A stretch of 64,000 nucleotides of DNA from JAVVHH01 sp963835135 (lineage in GTDB: Bacteria > Pseudomonadota > Alphaproteobacteria > Acetobacterales > Acetobacteraceae). Of this stretch, positions 1 to 8,216 are shown in pieces. The notes beneath the pieces are model-generated. The model searched no databases. It saw nothing but the letters and a program-made list of their open reading frames with translations, and had not been told where the DNA came from. The stretch covers positions 434,001 to 498,000 of the forward strand of contig CAWIEF010000002.1 in assembly GCA_963835135.1 (NCBI GenBank), read 5' to 3'. Position 1 is the stretch's first letter, and every line of letters starts with the position of its first letter. The position numbers and the translations under genes are program-made.

Positions 1-1
1 G

Positions 2-436
2 GACATCCATGGCGCACCGTGCGTTCTCATCGTCATGCTCGACATCACCGAGCGCAAGCAGACGGAAATGGATCTTCTATCGGCCGTGCAGTCGGTGATG
101 CAGGACACGTCGTGGCTGAGTCAGCGGATCGTGGAGCGGCTGGCCGCCGTCGGTCGGCCGGACGGCGCCGCGAGCGACGCGCCCGAGGTGCTCTCGTTGC
201 CGAAGCGCGGACGGGAGGTCCTCGACTGCATCGCGCAAGGACTCGCGGACGAGGACATCGCACTGCAGTTGGGGATCAGCAAGAACACCGTCCGCAATCA
301 CGTATCTGCGATCTATGACCGGCTAAAGATCCGCAAGCGCGCCGCCGTGGTGGCATGGGCCCGCGAGCGGGGCTTGGGCGTTCCGGTCAAGTTACGGAAA
401 ACGGGAAGCAAATCGCGGCGGCCTTCTCGGGACTAG
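2..436 (+). CDS. LuxR-type regulator, 3' part of a PAS-HTH protein (5' end outside window)
   Basis: The frame is open from the first codon of the window, so the gene starts upstream. The first residues read like the end of a PAS/PAC domain (VLIVMLDITERK), and a LuxR/GerE helix-turn-helix follows near the C-terminus (LSLPKRGREVL, then LGISKNTVRNHVSAIYDRL). An internal ATG at 35 would give only 133 residues and cut the PAS domain, so it is unlikely to be the true start. The protein probably senses a signal through PAS and binds DNA through the HTH. It lies upstream of stress genes on the same strand and may control them, but no binding site was identified. The C-terminal tail is basic. Confidence 0.8.
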   Translation, partial: DIHGAPCVLIVMLDITERKQTEMDLLSAVQSVMQDTSWLSQRIVERLAAVGRPDGAASDAPEVLSLPKRGREVLDCIAQGLADEDIALQLGISKNTVRNHVSAIYDRLKIRKRAAVVAWARERGLGVPVKLRKTGSKSRRPSRD

Positions 437-584
437 TCTGAAACGACTGGCCGCTTAGTGCGAAATAACCTCACGAAAGGATGTAAAACATCGATACATT
501 TTCCTGTTTCGCGGCGGTTCCGAGTGCGCTACGTCAGCCCTCGGCTCCACCGTGCGGGCCGGAAAACTTCCACGTGAGGCGCTG

Positions 585-722
585 ATGGACCCGACGCAGG
601 ATCAGACGGACATGCGGAAACTGATGGCTTCCATCAAGGAGGCTCTCGACAAGATCGTCGCCGAGTTCAGCCTCGAGCGCCAGGGCGCGCTCCGTGCTCC
701 AGCGCTGCGGAGCAAGCCCTAG
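585..722 (+). CDS. small 45-residue predicted helical protein
   Basis: This short frame begins with ATG, has a GAGG Shine-Dalgarno site at 576-579 five bases upstream, and ends with TAG at 720-722. The product is predicted mostly helical, with alternating charged and hydrophobic residues in the middle (SIKEALDKIVAEFSLERQ), and it has no signal peptide or membrane segment. The next gene starts seven bases after the stop, which suggests translational coupling to the DUF2382 gene. I recognise no family. It could be a real small protein or a leader ORF for the downstream gene. Confidence 0.45.
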   Translation: MDPTQDQTDMRKLMASIKEALDKIVAEFSLERQGALRAPALRSKP

Positions 723-729
723 CGAGGCG

Positions 730-1119
730 ATGGTGTCGGTTGCTCCCGATACGGCCAGCGCCACGCTCCTGCTGCAAGAGGAGCGGGTGGCCGTCTCCAA
801 GCGAACGCGCAAGACGATGGTTCGGGCCGCTCGCACGACAACGGACCGGGCGGTCGAGGTCGACGAGGATCTGTCGGTTGAGCAGGTCGTCGTCACCCGC
901 GTCCCGGTCGGCCGCGTGGTGGAAACGATGCCGCCCGTGCGTGAAGAGAACGGGGTGACCATCGTTCCAGTCGTCGAAGAAGAAGTCGTGCTCGTGCGCC
1001 GCCTCGTTCTCAAAGAAGAAGTTCATTTCAAACGGGTACAATCGACCGTTCGCCACGTTGAGACTGTGACGCTGAAGCGTCAGGAAGTAATCGTGACCAG
1101 GATACCGGTCACCGAGTAA
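730..1119 (+). CDS. DUF2382 domain protein (short YsnF/AvaK-like)
   Basis: This is a 129-residue protein built from the charged beta-hairpin repeats of DUF2382: E-R-x-x-V-x-K segments, a central EEEVVLVRRLVLKEEVH stretch, and a final RQEVIVTRIPV. The second DUF2382 protein follows 57 bases downstream. ATG 730 is preferred over the upstream in-frame start at 694 because it follows the stop of the small ORF by seven bases and has GAGG just before it. DUF2382 proteins are induced by stress in several bacteria, but their biochemical role is unknown. No signal peptide is present, so it is probably cytoplasmic. Confidence 0.75.
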   Translation: MVSVAPDTASATLLLQEERVAVSKRTRKTMVRAARTTTDRAVEVDEDLSVEQVVVTRVPVGRVVETMPPVREENGVTIVPVVEEEVVLVRRLVLKEEVHFKRVQSTVRHVETVTLKRQEVIVTRIPVTE

Positions 1120-1176
1120 CGGTTGCCGCATCAGCGGCCGCTGAACGATCACCCATGGTCAAACTAGAGGTTCACA

Positions 1177-2091
1177 ATGAGCGATGAAACAATCGTAGCC
1201 ATCTACGACACTCCGGCGCACGCCGAGTTGGCGGCCGCCGATCTCCGCCAGGCTGGCGTTCCGGAGAGCGCAATCAGCATTCACTCGGGTGCCGCCGGTA
1301 TGGCAGGCATGGACAACGGTGCGACGGCGACGGGATCACGTGAGCAGGGGTTCTGGACCAGCCTGTTCGGTGGAGCGCCGGACCACGATACGGCGGTGTA
1401 CGACCGCAGCGTGCAGAGCGGCAGCTCCGTCTTGAGCGTCAAGACACCCGAAGCCCACGTCGACCGCGTGGTGCAGATCCTGGAAAGCCATAACCCGATC
1501 GACATCGACGACCGTGCCGCGACCTACGCCCAAACGACAGGTCTCGCCGCGGCCTCGACGACGGTCGGGTCATCGACCGCCCACACGTCTGCCTCGAACA
1601 CGGGCATGACCACCGGCACGCCCACCGGCACGAATACCGGCGCAAGCCTGTCCGGGCAGACCGCTCCGATGGCGCGGTCGAGCGACGAAGTGGCCCAGCT
1701 TGCCGAGGAGCGGCTGAGCGTGGGCAAGCGGGTCGTCAATCACGGCGGCACCCGCATTCGACGCTTCGTCGTCGAGCGGCCGGTCGAAGAGAACGTCACG
1801 CTACACACGGAGCGGGTCGTGCTCGATCGTCACCCCGTTACGGATGGCCGTCCCGCAACGGACAGCTTCACCGACAAGACCATCGAGATGACGGAGACGT
1901 CCGAAGAGGCCGTCGTGTCCAAGACGGCGCATGTTTACGAAGAAGTCGGCTTGCGCAAGGAAGTCTCCGACCGGGTCGAGACGGTCAAGGACACCGTCCG
2001 CAAGGAGGAAGTCGAGATCGAGCAGATCCCGGGCAAGACTGCCGCGGCGACCCAAGCCGGCTCGACGACGTCGCCGACGCGAAAGATCTGA
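1177..2091 (+). CDS. YsnF/AvaK-type stress protein with C-terminal DUF2382
   Basis: The 304-residue product has three parts. Residues 1-110 look like a general-stress 17M-type domain (TIVAIYDTPAHAELAAADL). Residues 125-165 form a low-complexity Ser/Thr/Gly linker. DUF2382 fills about 170-285 (LAEERLSVGKRVVNHGG, then EEVGLRKEVSDRVETVKDTV). This architecture is common in proteins annotated as YsnF/AvaK. The start has an AGAGG ribosome site. It sits between another DUF2382 gene and a GlsB-type membrane protein gene, a grouping typical of general or desiccation stress islands. A strong hairpin lies directly after its stop. Function beyond stress association is not established. Confidence 0.85.
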   Translation: MSDETIVAIYDTPAHAELAAADLRQAGVPESAISIHSGAAGMAGMDNGATATGSREQGFWTSLFGGAPDHDTAVYDRSVQSGSSVLSVKTPEAHVDRVVQILESHNPIDIDDRAATYAQTTGLAAASTTVGSSTAHTSASNTGMTTGTPTGTNTGASLSGQTAPMARSSDEVAQLAEERLSVGKRVVNHGGTRIRRFVVERPVEENVTLHTERVVLDRHPVTDGRPATDSFTDKTIEMTETSEEAVVSKTAHVYEEVGLRKEVSDRVETVKDTVRKEEVEIEQIPGKTAAATQAGSTTSPTRKI

Positions 2092-2098
2092 TCAACCC

Positions 2099-2128
2099 GC
2101 CCGACCCGGCGCTCGCGCCGGGTCGGGC
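2099..2128 (+). terminator. perfect 14-bp hairpin after the YsnF-type gene
   Basis: Bases 2099-2112 and 2115-2128 are exact reverse complements (core CCGACCCGGCGC), forming a very stable hairpin seven bases after the stop codon. No T-tract follows, so it may be a weak or Rho-assisted terminator, or a processing site that protects the upstream mRNA before the GlsB gene. Confidence 0.5.
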
Positions 2129-2192
2129 TCAGGGCGAACTCACCAACTGGCTGCTTGGGTCTGCCCAGCGGAACCTTCTCAGGAGTGTAAAA

Positions 2193-2450
2193 ATGTCGAT
2201 CATCGGATGGCTCGTTCTCGGACTGATCGCGGGCTTTATCGCCAGCAAGATCGTCAATAACAGCGGTCAAGGCATCTTCCTCGACATCGTGCTCGGGATC
2301 ATCGGGGCTTTCGTGGGTGGCTTCCTGTTCAGCGTCTTTGGCGCCGCACCCGTCACTGGCTTCAATCTCTACAGCATGATCGTGGCAGTGATCGGTGCCA
2401 TCGTGGTGCTCTGGCTTTACCATGCGCTCGTCCGTCGCCGGACAGTGTAG
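2193..2450 (+). CDS. GlsB/YeaQ/YmgE family membrane stress protein
   Basis: This is an 85-residue, very hydrophobic protein with three predicted membrane helices (IIGWLVLGLIAGFIASKI, then a Gly-rich GIIGAFVGGFLFSVFG, then MIVAVIGAIVVLWLY) and a basic C-terminus. The length and Gly-rich second helix match the transglycosylase-associated (GlsB/YeaQ) family. It has an AGGAG ribosome site at good distance. Family members are stress-induced small membrane proteins, and the neighbouring DUF2382 and DUF892 genes fit that. The older name transglycosylase-associated does not imply enzymatic activity. Confidence 0.9.
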   Translation: MSIIGWLVLGLIAGFIASKIVNNSGQGIFLDIVLGIIGAFVGGFLFSVFGAAPVTGFNLYSMIVAVIGAIVVLWLYHALVRRRTV

Positions 2451-2470
2451 GCAACTCGACGCGCCTTCGG

Positions 2471-3232
2471 CTACAACGAGCCCCCGTTCACCACCAGGCA
2501 GTGCTTGGTGATCATCCGCGCGGCATCCGAGCATAGGAACACGGCGGCGCCAGCGATGTCGCGCGGCTCGATCAAGTCTGGGAGGCATTGCAGCGCGCGC
2601 ATGTGCTCATCCCGGTCCGGCGTCGACCAGAGCGCACGCTGGCGCGGCGTCGGCACGTTGCCGGGCGCCACCGCGTTGACCCGAATGCGGCCCGGTCCGA
2701 GCTCCCGCGCGAGGGAGTTGGTCAGTCCGACGATCGCCGCCTTGGCCGCGCTATAAAGCGCCAGGTCGGTGATCCCGCGCATCCAGGCGACCGAACTCGT
2801 ATTGACGATCGAGCCGCGGCCGAGCTGGCGCATCTGTGCGGCGGCATGCTGGGCCGCAAAGACGGCGTGGCGCAGATTGATCCGCATCATCCAGTCGAAG
2901 TCGTCGGCGCTGACGTCGGCGAAGCGATGGCGCTGGTCGACCGCGGCGTTGTTCACAAGGCCGAAGATCGGTCCGTCAGCAGCGCCGATGCCGTCGATAA
3001 CCGTTTTGAGTTGTGCCAGGTCCATGAGGTCGCAGGGCAGGAACTTGACGTCGGCGCCCGGCCCGGCCAAGGCGCTGGCCAGTGCCTCACCTTCGGCGAC
3101 CTGGATGTCGAGGAAACGCACCCGAGCGCCGGTGGCCGCAAAGGCGGCGACGTGGGCCGCGCCGATGCCGGTCGCTCCGCCGGTGATCAGCACGACTTGA
3201 CCGGCTAGATCCGGGTATTGCGCGTAGTCCAT
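2471..3232 (-). CDS. SDR family NAD(P)-dependent oxidoreductase
   Basis: This is a 253-residue classical short-chain dehydrogenase. The cofactor motif TGGATGIG is near residues 17-24, NNAA is at about 94-97, and the catalytic Ser146/147, Tyr160 and Lys164 lie in NTSS and YSAAK. The substrate is not predictable. The start at 3232 (MDYAQYPDL) has a GAGGAG ribosome site, whereas an upstream in-frame start would add 28 unstructured residues. The gene follows the DUF892 gene on the same strand at a distance of 126 bp. It may be part of the stress regulon by position only. Confidence 0.88.
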   Translation of the reverse strand: MDYAQYPDLAGQVVLITGGATGIGAAHVAAFAATGARVRFLDIQVAEGEALASALAGPGADVKFLPCDLMDLAQLKTVIDGIGAADGPIFGLVNNAAVDQRHRFADVSADDFDWMMRINLRHAVFAAQHAAAQMRQLGRGSIVNTSSVAWMRGITDLALYSAAKAAIVGLTNSLARELGPGRIRVNAVAPGNVPTPRQRALWSTPDRDEHMRALQCLPDLIEPRDIAGAAVFLCSDAARMITKHCLVVNGGSL

Positions 3233-3310
3233 CGCCGTTCTCTCCTCGATCGCCGGTGGCCCGCCGCGTCTGCCGCTGGAGCCCCGGTCGTCGAGAGCAT
3301 GTCGCGCACC

Positions 3311-3339
3311 GCCCACCCGTTCAACGAAACCGGGCGGGC
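3311..3339 (-). terminator. possible stem-loop between the DUF892 and SDR genes
   Basis: A 9-bp stem with one wobble pair (GCCCACCCG against CGGGCGGGC) and an 11-base loop lies in the 126-bp gap downstream of the DUF892 gene. No T-tract is present, so its role as a terminator is uncertain. Confidence 0.25.
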
Positions 3340-3358
3340 CATGGCGCTGCGGCGTCCG

Positions 3359-3877
3359 TCAGACGCCGGCCGTCACTCCGGCCGACGACAGTTGGACATA
3401 GCGCATGGTCGTGCTGGACAGATGTTGGTCGATCCAGTTCGCCATGTCCTCCTCCTCGGCGAGCGATTGCTTGAGCGCCGATCGGGCCTGCCCCTGCCCG
3501 ACCGCATCGGCGAGCGTAAGCAACGACTTGTACGAGGCGATCTCGAAGTGCTCGAACGCGAAGTTCGCAAAGCTGTTCTTCACCACCTCATCGGGTGCGA
3601 CGGTGTGGGCGAGAGCCGCCATATTGCCCATGAACGAGAGCCCGGCATCCTTGAGGCTGGAATGGCTGGTTCCAAGGCCGGACAGCAGCTCCTCGATGCG
3701 CTGCGCCTGGATCTTGCTCTCGTCGATGTGTTGACGCATGCGCGCCTCCATCTCCGGGTAGTTCTCGAGGCGCTCCACCTGGCGCGACAGTAACGCCACC
3801 GCTTGCTGCTCGACCGCGTGCTGATTGCGTAGTCCGGTGGTGAAAATCTCCATCGCTTGACTGTTCGTGGCACTCAT
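3359..3877 (-). CDS. DUF892 (YciE/YciF-like) ferritin-like protein
   Basis: This is a 172-residue, mostly helical protein with the DUF892 pattern: an N-terminal F-x-x-G-L with EQQAVALL, a central H-x-x-E-S-K-x-Q-x-x-R-I-E-E-L, then EHFEIASYKSL and a late AEEEDMANWID. The repeated Glu/His pairs fit a four-helix ferritin-like fold that could bind a di-iron centre. Start 3877 has AGGAG eight bases upstream; a longer in-frame start adds 35 low-quality residues. Such proteins are stress-induced in enterobacteria and many alphaproteobacteria, but their chemistry is unproven. Position beside DUF2382 and GlsB genes supports a stress role. Confidence 0.85.
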   Translation of the reverse strand: MSATNSQAMEIFTTGLRNQHAVEQQAVALLSRQVERLENYPEMEARMRQHIDESKIQAQRIEELLSGLGTSHSSLKDAGLSFMGNMAALAHTVAPDEVVKNSFANFAFEHFEIASYKSLLTLADAVGQGQARSALKQSLAEEEDMANWIDQHLSSTTMRYVQLSSAGVTAGV

Positions 3878-3978
3878 ATTCGCACTCCTGTTCGGTTCGC
3901 GTGGACGGTCGCTGCTGCAAGCGCGTGCTCGCTGGCGTGGTTCCAATCCTCCCAATTTCGTCAGAAGGACGGCCCAGC

Positions 3979-4155
3979 TCAAACGTCGGGCTGCTGCGCC
4001 GGCCGGCCCGAGGTGAGGCAGCCGCCGAGGATGGGCGTGTTGCCGACGACCAGAGCGCCCTTGGCATAGAACCGCAGCGTGCTGATCCAGGGCCGGTCGG
4101 GGGTCGTGATGGCGATGCTGTCGGCCTCGCGATCGGTCCAGAGCAGCCGTGCGTC
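3979..4155 (-). pseudogene. coding-like gene remnant without a start codon
   Basis: On the minus strand about 58 codons end in a TGA at 3979-3981 and show the extreme G/C third-position bias of the real genes here: nearly every codon of DREADSIAITTPDRPW, STLRFYAKGALVVGNTP and ILGGCL ends in G or C. Upstream of about 4155 the bias disappears, and no ATG, GTG or TTG occurs in frame before the next upstream stop near 4258. This looks like the surviving 3' end of a gene whose 5' part was lost. I do not recognise the family. An inverted-repeat element begins 15 bp beyond the break. Confidence 0.4.
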
Positions 4156-4169
4156 GCTCCCTTGTCGCT

Positions 4170-4305
4170 GGTCTGTACGGTTCCGGACATCAGCCGGAGC
4201 AATCGGCCGACGTCGCGAATAGTTGTTGCGTGTCTCGGGAAAACGTCCTGAGCCAGATCAAAATCAAAAAGTTGTGTCAAAACGAGGTCTGGAATCGTAC
4301 AGACC
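4170..4305. mobile_element. 136-bp MITE-like element with 18-bp inverted ends
   Basis: Bases 4170-4187 (GGTCTGTACGGTTCCGGA) and 4288-4305 (TCTGGAATCGTACAGACC) are inverted repeats matching at 16 of 18 positions, 100 bp apart. The interior encodes nothing obvious and is less GC-rich than its surroundings. A clear target duplication is not visible; only a weak CGC/CGC match flanks it. It abuts the truncated remnant on its left. It could be a miniature transposable element, a deleted IS, or two operator sites in opposite orientation. Confidence 0.4.
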
Positions 4306-4447
4306 CGCCCCAAAACTCCCTACATCTGTGAGCGGAATAATCGGGCGCGACCGCTGAAACGCCGCCGAGCCCGATGTTCATTTCGGTTCGAACCGCAACT
4401 GTCCCCGCCAATGCGGAGTTGAGCAGTGAGTGGGCGTGGGAGTTTCG

Positions 4448-6835
4448 ATGTCAGTGAGCGTGCCTGAGACTGAACAAACTCGTCCGATTCTGTTATGCCT
4501 CTCTCATCTTCGTTGGGATTTCGTGTTTCAGCGTCCCCAACATCTTCTGACCAGGGCCGCCGACACGTTCCGTGTCGTCTTCGTCGAGGAGCCGGTGATC
4601 TCGGACATCGCCGAGCCCGATCTGGTCCTGCGGTCCGAGCAGCCAGACGTCACCGTGGCGACCCCGCACCTTCCGGCTGACCTCGATCCCGCCGACACCG
4701 ACGCGGCGCAGCGCCGCGTGCTGGATCGGCTGCTCGCCCAACTCGGCGGCCCGCTCGACGTCGTCTGGTATTACACGCCGATGGCGTTCCCTTTCGCTGG
4801 CCATCTCAAGCCGCGCAAGGTCGTGTTCGACGTGATGGATCAGCTATCCGCCTTCGATGGAGCCTCACCCCGGCTCGCTCTGCTCGAACGCCAATTGCTG
4901 CGGCGGGCGGACATCGTGTTCGCGGGCGGCCGAAGCCTGGCCGAGGTAAAGCGCCGGGTCCACGACAACGTCCACCTGTTCCCCAGCAGCGTCGATGCCG
5001 AGCACTTCCGGAAGGCGCGCCCCGGCCTTTCGGTGCGGGGCGAGCCGGCCGATCAGGTCACCATTCCATTTCCGCGGGTCGGCTATTTCGGCGTCATCGA
5101 CGAGCGCATCGACTACGCGCTGCTCGACGCCGTCGCGGCGATGCGGCCGGCCTGGCAGTTCGTCATGGTCGGTCCCACCGCGAAGATCGACCCGGCCTCG
5201 CTGCCACGCCGTCCCAATCTGCATTGGCTTGGTATGAAGGCCTACGCGGATTTGCCGGCGTATCTGTCGGGATGGAGCGCCGGGCTGATGCCGTTTGCGC
5301 TCAACGATGCGACGCGCTTTATCAGCCCGACGAAAACCCCGGAGTTTCTCGCCGCCGGCGTGCCCGTGGTCTCGACCGCCGTGCCGGATGTGGTCGCTGA
5401 TTGGCGGGCGGGCGGGCTGGTGTCGATCGCCTCGACGCCGGCCGAGGTCGTCGCCCGCCTCGGCGAGAAGCTCGCCGGCAAGGATCCGGCCTGGCTGTCC
5501 GCCGTCGACCAGCGCCTGCTCGGCATGTCGTGGGATGCGACCTGGGGCCGCATGGAGCACGTCATCGCCGATCGCCCGATCACCGACGTGACGCAGCCGT
5601 CGGTGCCCGACACCGCCGCGATCAGCCTCTTGCCCCGATCCAAGCAGCGGGGGCCAGCGTCACGGCCCGGCGACACCTATGACTGGCTGATCGTCGGCGC
5701 GGGTTTCGCGGGCGCCGTCATGGCCGAACGCCTGGCGTCCGAACGCGGCGAGCGCGTGCTGGTGATCGACCGCCGTGACCATGTCGGCGGCAACGCCTTC
5801 GACCATCTCGATGCCGCCGGCGTTCTGGTCCATCGCTACGGCCCACACATCTTCCACACCAATAGTGAGGCCGTCTTCGCCTATTTGTCGCGTTTCACGG
5901 CGTGGCATCCGTACGAGCATCGAGTGCTCGGCTATGTCGACGGGCAGCTAGTCCCGGTGCCGATCAACCTCGACACCGTCAACACGCTCTATGGGTTGGA
6001 CCTCACGCCCGAGACGCTCGAGGCGTGGTTCGCGTCGCGGGCGGAAACCGTGCCGGAGATTCGCACGTCCGAGGATGTGATCGTGTCCCGGGTCGGCCGG
6101 GAACTCTACGAGAAGTTCTTCCAGGGTTATACCCGCAAGCAATGGGGCCTCGACCCCGCCCAGCTCGACGCGTCCGTCACGGCGCGCGTGCCGGTGCGGA
6201 CCAACCGCGACGACCGCTACTTCACCGACAAATTCCAAGCCATGCCGCGTGACGGCTACACCGCGATGTTCGAGCGGCTGCTCGACCATCCCGGCATCGA
6301 GGTCCGGACCGGCACCGACTATGCCGATCTCGGCAACCAGATCGCCTATCGGCGGCTGATCTGGACCGGGCCGGTCGACGAGTTCTTCGGTTTCCGCTTC
6401 GGCCGACTGCCTTACCGCTCGCTGCGGTTCCGCCACGTGACGCACGCAATGGAGCGGTTTCAGCAGGTCGGGACCGTGAACTATCCGGTCTCGGAAGACT
6501 ACACGCGGGTCTCCGAATACAAGCATATGACCGGCCAACGTCATCCTGCGACGAGCGTCACGTACGAGTATCCCACCGCCGAGGGCGATCCTTACTATCC
6601 CATCCCACGGCCCGAGAACCAGGCGCTCTACAAGCGCTACGAGGCGCTGGCGGATGCGGTGAAAGACACCTGGTTCGTGGGCCGCCTCGCCACATACCGC
6701 TACCTCAACATGGATCAGGTGGTCGGGCAGGCGCTGGCGACGTTCCGGCGGATCGATGCCGAGTGTCCGCGGGCGGCCTTGGCCGTCGCGTCCGAGTCCC
6801 ACCCACCGTCTGCGGCGCGGGCGGAGCCGGCCTAA
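4448..6835 (+). CDS. glf: glycosyltransferase fused to UDP-galactopyranose mutase
   Basis: This 795-residue protein has two enzymes. Residues 1 to about 385 form a GT-B glycosyltransferase-like domain (LSHLRWDFVFQRPQHLL at the start; SPTKTPEFLAAGVPVV near 293 is the typical nucleotide-sugar loop). Residues from about 411 form a UDP-galactopyranose mutase: FAD motif GAGFAG at 417-422, GGNAFD at 448-453, HRYGPHIFHT at 462-471, and KFFQGYTRKQWG near 556-567. The mutase converts UDP-Galp to UDP-Galf with reduced FAD, and the fused transferase may use the product or act on the same glycan. ATG 4448 has GGGAG five bases upstream; GTG 4430 is an alternative. It leads a run of four genes with the GH1-like and ABC exporter genes. 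Confidence 0.9.
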   Translation: MSVSVPETEQTRPILLCLSHLRWDFVFQRPQHLLTRAADTFRVVFVEEPVISDIAEPDLVLRSEQPDVTVATPHLPADLDPADTDAAQRRVLDRLLAQLGGPLDVVWYYTPMAFPFAGHLKPRKVVFDVMDQLSAFDGASPRLALLERQLLRRADIVFAGGRSLAEVKRRVHDNVHLFPSSVDAEHFRKARPGLSVRGEPADQVTIPFPRVGYFGVIDERIDYALLDAVAAMRPAWQFVMVGPTAKIDPASLPRRPNLHWLGMKAYADLPAYLSGWSAGLMPFALNDATRFISPTKTPEFLAAGVPVVSTAVPDVVADWRAGGLVSIASTPAEVVARLGEKLAGKDPAWLSAVDQRLLGMSWDATWGRMEHVIADRPITDVTQPSVPDTAAISLLPRSKQRGPASRPGDTYDWLIVGAGFAGAVMAERLASERGERVLVIDRRDHVGGNAFDHLDAAGVLVHRYGPHIFHTNSEAVFAYLSRFTAWHPYEHRVLGYVDGQLVPVPINLDTVNTLYGLDLTPETLEAWFASRAETVPEIRTSEDVIVSRVGRELYEKFFQGYTRKQWGLDPAQLDASVTARVPVRTNRDDRYFTDKFQAMPRDGYTAMFERLLDHPGIEVRTGTDYADLGNQIAYRRLIWTGPVDEFFGFRFGRLPYRSLRFRHVTHAMERFQQVGTVNYPVSEDYTRVSEYKHMTGQRHPATSVTYEYPTAEGDPYYPIPRPENQALYKRYEALADAVKDTWFVGRLATYRYLNMDQVVGQALATFRRIDAECPRAALAVASESHPPSAARAEPA

Positions 6836-6857
6836 ATTGGCGGCCGAAGGCGGGAGC

Positions 6858-8216
6858 GTGTTGCTCGAACAGCCGCGACCGACGAGCGTCGCGGCCCAAG
6901 CCGCACGCGTCTCCCGCCCGACCGCGCTGGGTGGCCGGCCGGAGGTATGGGGCGGCATCGAGTGCAGCGTGGTCCGGCTGGCCGACGAGTGGCGCGATCA
7001 GGTCCATGAAACCGGGCATCACGCACGGGGCACGAGCGACCTCGATCGCGTGGCCGGCCTCGGCATTACCACGCTGCGGTATCCGGTCCTGTGGGAGAGG
7101 GTGGTGGGCCGCGATCCTGGCTGGGAGTGGCATGACCGCCAGCTCAGCCATGCGCGGAACCGAGGCCTGAACGTAATCGCCGGCCTGGTCCATCACGGCT
7201 CCGGGCCCGCCGGCACCGACCTGCTCGATCCCCAGTTCGGCGAGAAACTCGCCGCCTTCGCCGGGAGCGCGGCCGATCGATACGGGTTCATCACCGCATG
7301 GACCCCGGTGAACGAGCCGCTGACGACCGCACGGTTCAGCTGCCTCTACGGCCATTGGTACCCGCATCTGCAGGATGAGGGGGCGTTCCTCCGGGCCCTG
7401 GTGAACCAATGCCGGGCGATCCTGCTTGCCGTGCGGGCGATCCGCACCCGCTGTCCCGACGCACGTTTCGTGCACACCGAGGATATCGGCCGGGTCTTCG
7501 CGACCCGGCCGCTCGCGCAACAGGCCCGGTATGAGAACCAGCGTCGCTGGCTCAGCCTCGACCTGCTGTGCGGCCGCCTGGATGCGTCGCACCCCTGGCA
7601 CGAGACGATGCTGCGCCACGGGGTGAGCCGGCGGGACCTGGCCGAACTGGCGACCGGCGAGGCTGCGCCGGACCAGATCGGCATCAATCACTACGCGACC
7701 AGCGACCGCTTCCTCGACCACCGGGTGTCGCTCTATCCGGCGCGCTTGCGGGGCGGCAACGGCCGCCAAGCCTATGTGGACACGGAGGCCGTTCGCGTCC
7801 GCTTCGGCGAGGGCGAGACGGGGTGGGAGCCGCGGTTGCGCGAGGTGTGGGAGCGCTATCGCCGGCCCATCGCCATCACCGAGGTGCATCTCGGGTGCCG
7901 GGACACGGCTCATTCGCTGCGCTGGCTGATGGAGGCGTGGGTGGCCGCAACGTCGCTCCGCCGAGACGGCATCCCGATCGAGGCAGTCACGGCATGGGCG
8001 CTGTTCGGCCTGGTGGATTGGGACAGCATGTTGCGCGAGCGGCGTGGCCAGCTCGAGCCCGGCGTGTTCGACACCGGTGTCAGCCCGCCGCGGCCCACCC
8101 GGATCGCCGCGGCCGTCGAGGCGCTGGCCCGTGACGGCCGCTTCTCCGACCGCTGCCTCGAACAGCCCGGCTGGTGGCGCCGTGAGGACCGCTTCCACGA
8201 GGGAGCCGAGGTTTGA
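6858..8216 (+). CDS. GH1-like TIM-barrel glycosidase homologue
   Basis: This is a 452-residue (beta/alpha)8-type protein resembling family 1 glycosidases. A TPVNEP motif around residues 149-154 carries the candidate acid/base Glu153. An AITEVH motif near 339-344 carries the candidate nucleophile Glu342. There is no signal peptide, so it is probably cytoplasmic. Similar domains occur next to or fused with nucleotide-sugar enzymes, so a role in glycan assembly or trimming is as likely as sugar catabolism. The start is uncertain: GTG 6858 or TTG 6861 just downstream of GGCGGGAG; a longer frame from 6756 would overlap the mutase gene. It overlaps the next gene by four bases. Confidence 0.72.
   Translation: MLLEQPRPTSVAAQAARVSRPTALGGRPEVWGGIECSVVRLADEWRDQVHETGHHARGTSDLDRVAGLGITTLRYPVLWERVVGRDPGWEWHDRQLSHARNRGLNVIAGLVHHGSGPAGTDLLDPQFGEKLAAFAGSAADRYGFITAWTPVNEPLTTARFSCLYGHWYPHLQDEGAFLRALVNQCRAILLAVRAIRTRCPDARFVHTEDIGRVFATRPLAQQARYENQRRWLSLDLLCGRLDASHPWHETMLRHGVSRRDLAELATGEAAPDQIGINHYATSDRFLDHRVSLYPARLRGGNGRQAYVDTEAVRVRFGEGETGWEPRLREVWERYRRPIAITEVHLGCRDTAHSLRWLMEAWVAATSLRRDGIPIEAVTAWALFGLVDWDSMLRERRGQLEPGVFDTGVSPPRPTRIAAAVEALARDGRFSDRCLEQPGWWRREDRFHEGAEV

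Larger units (their letters stand above)
3878..4447. other. 570-bp region without an intact gene
   Basis: This gap separates the stress island from the galactofuranose locus. It contains the ribosome site of the DUF892 gene, a minus-strand coding-like remnant (3979-4155) and a 136-bp element bounded by inverted repeats (4170-4305). A lower-GC stretch from about 4250 to 4345 probably carries the promoter of the downstream gene, although no clear -35/-10 pair was found. Confidence 0.6.

Noticed and set aside
480..492. Small inverted repeat GATGT-AAA-ACATC upstream of the DUF2382 genes
   Set aside because: Five-base arms are too short to support an operator without conservation data.
3918..3944. 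Possible EcfG-type general stress promoter (GGAAC on the minus strand) upstream of the DUF892 gene
   Set aside because: GGAAC is present, but the element 18 bases downstream reads CTTG rather than CGTT, so the match is incomplete.
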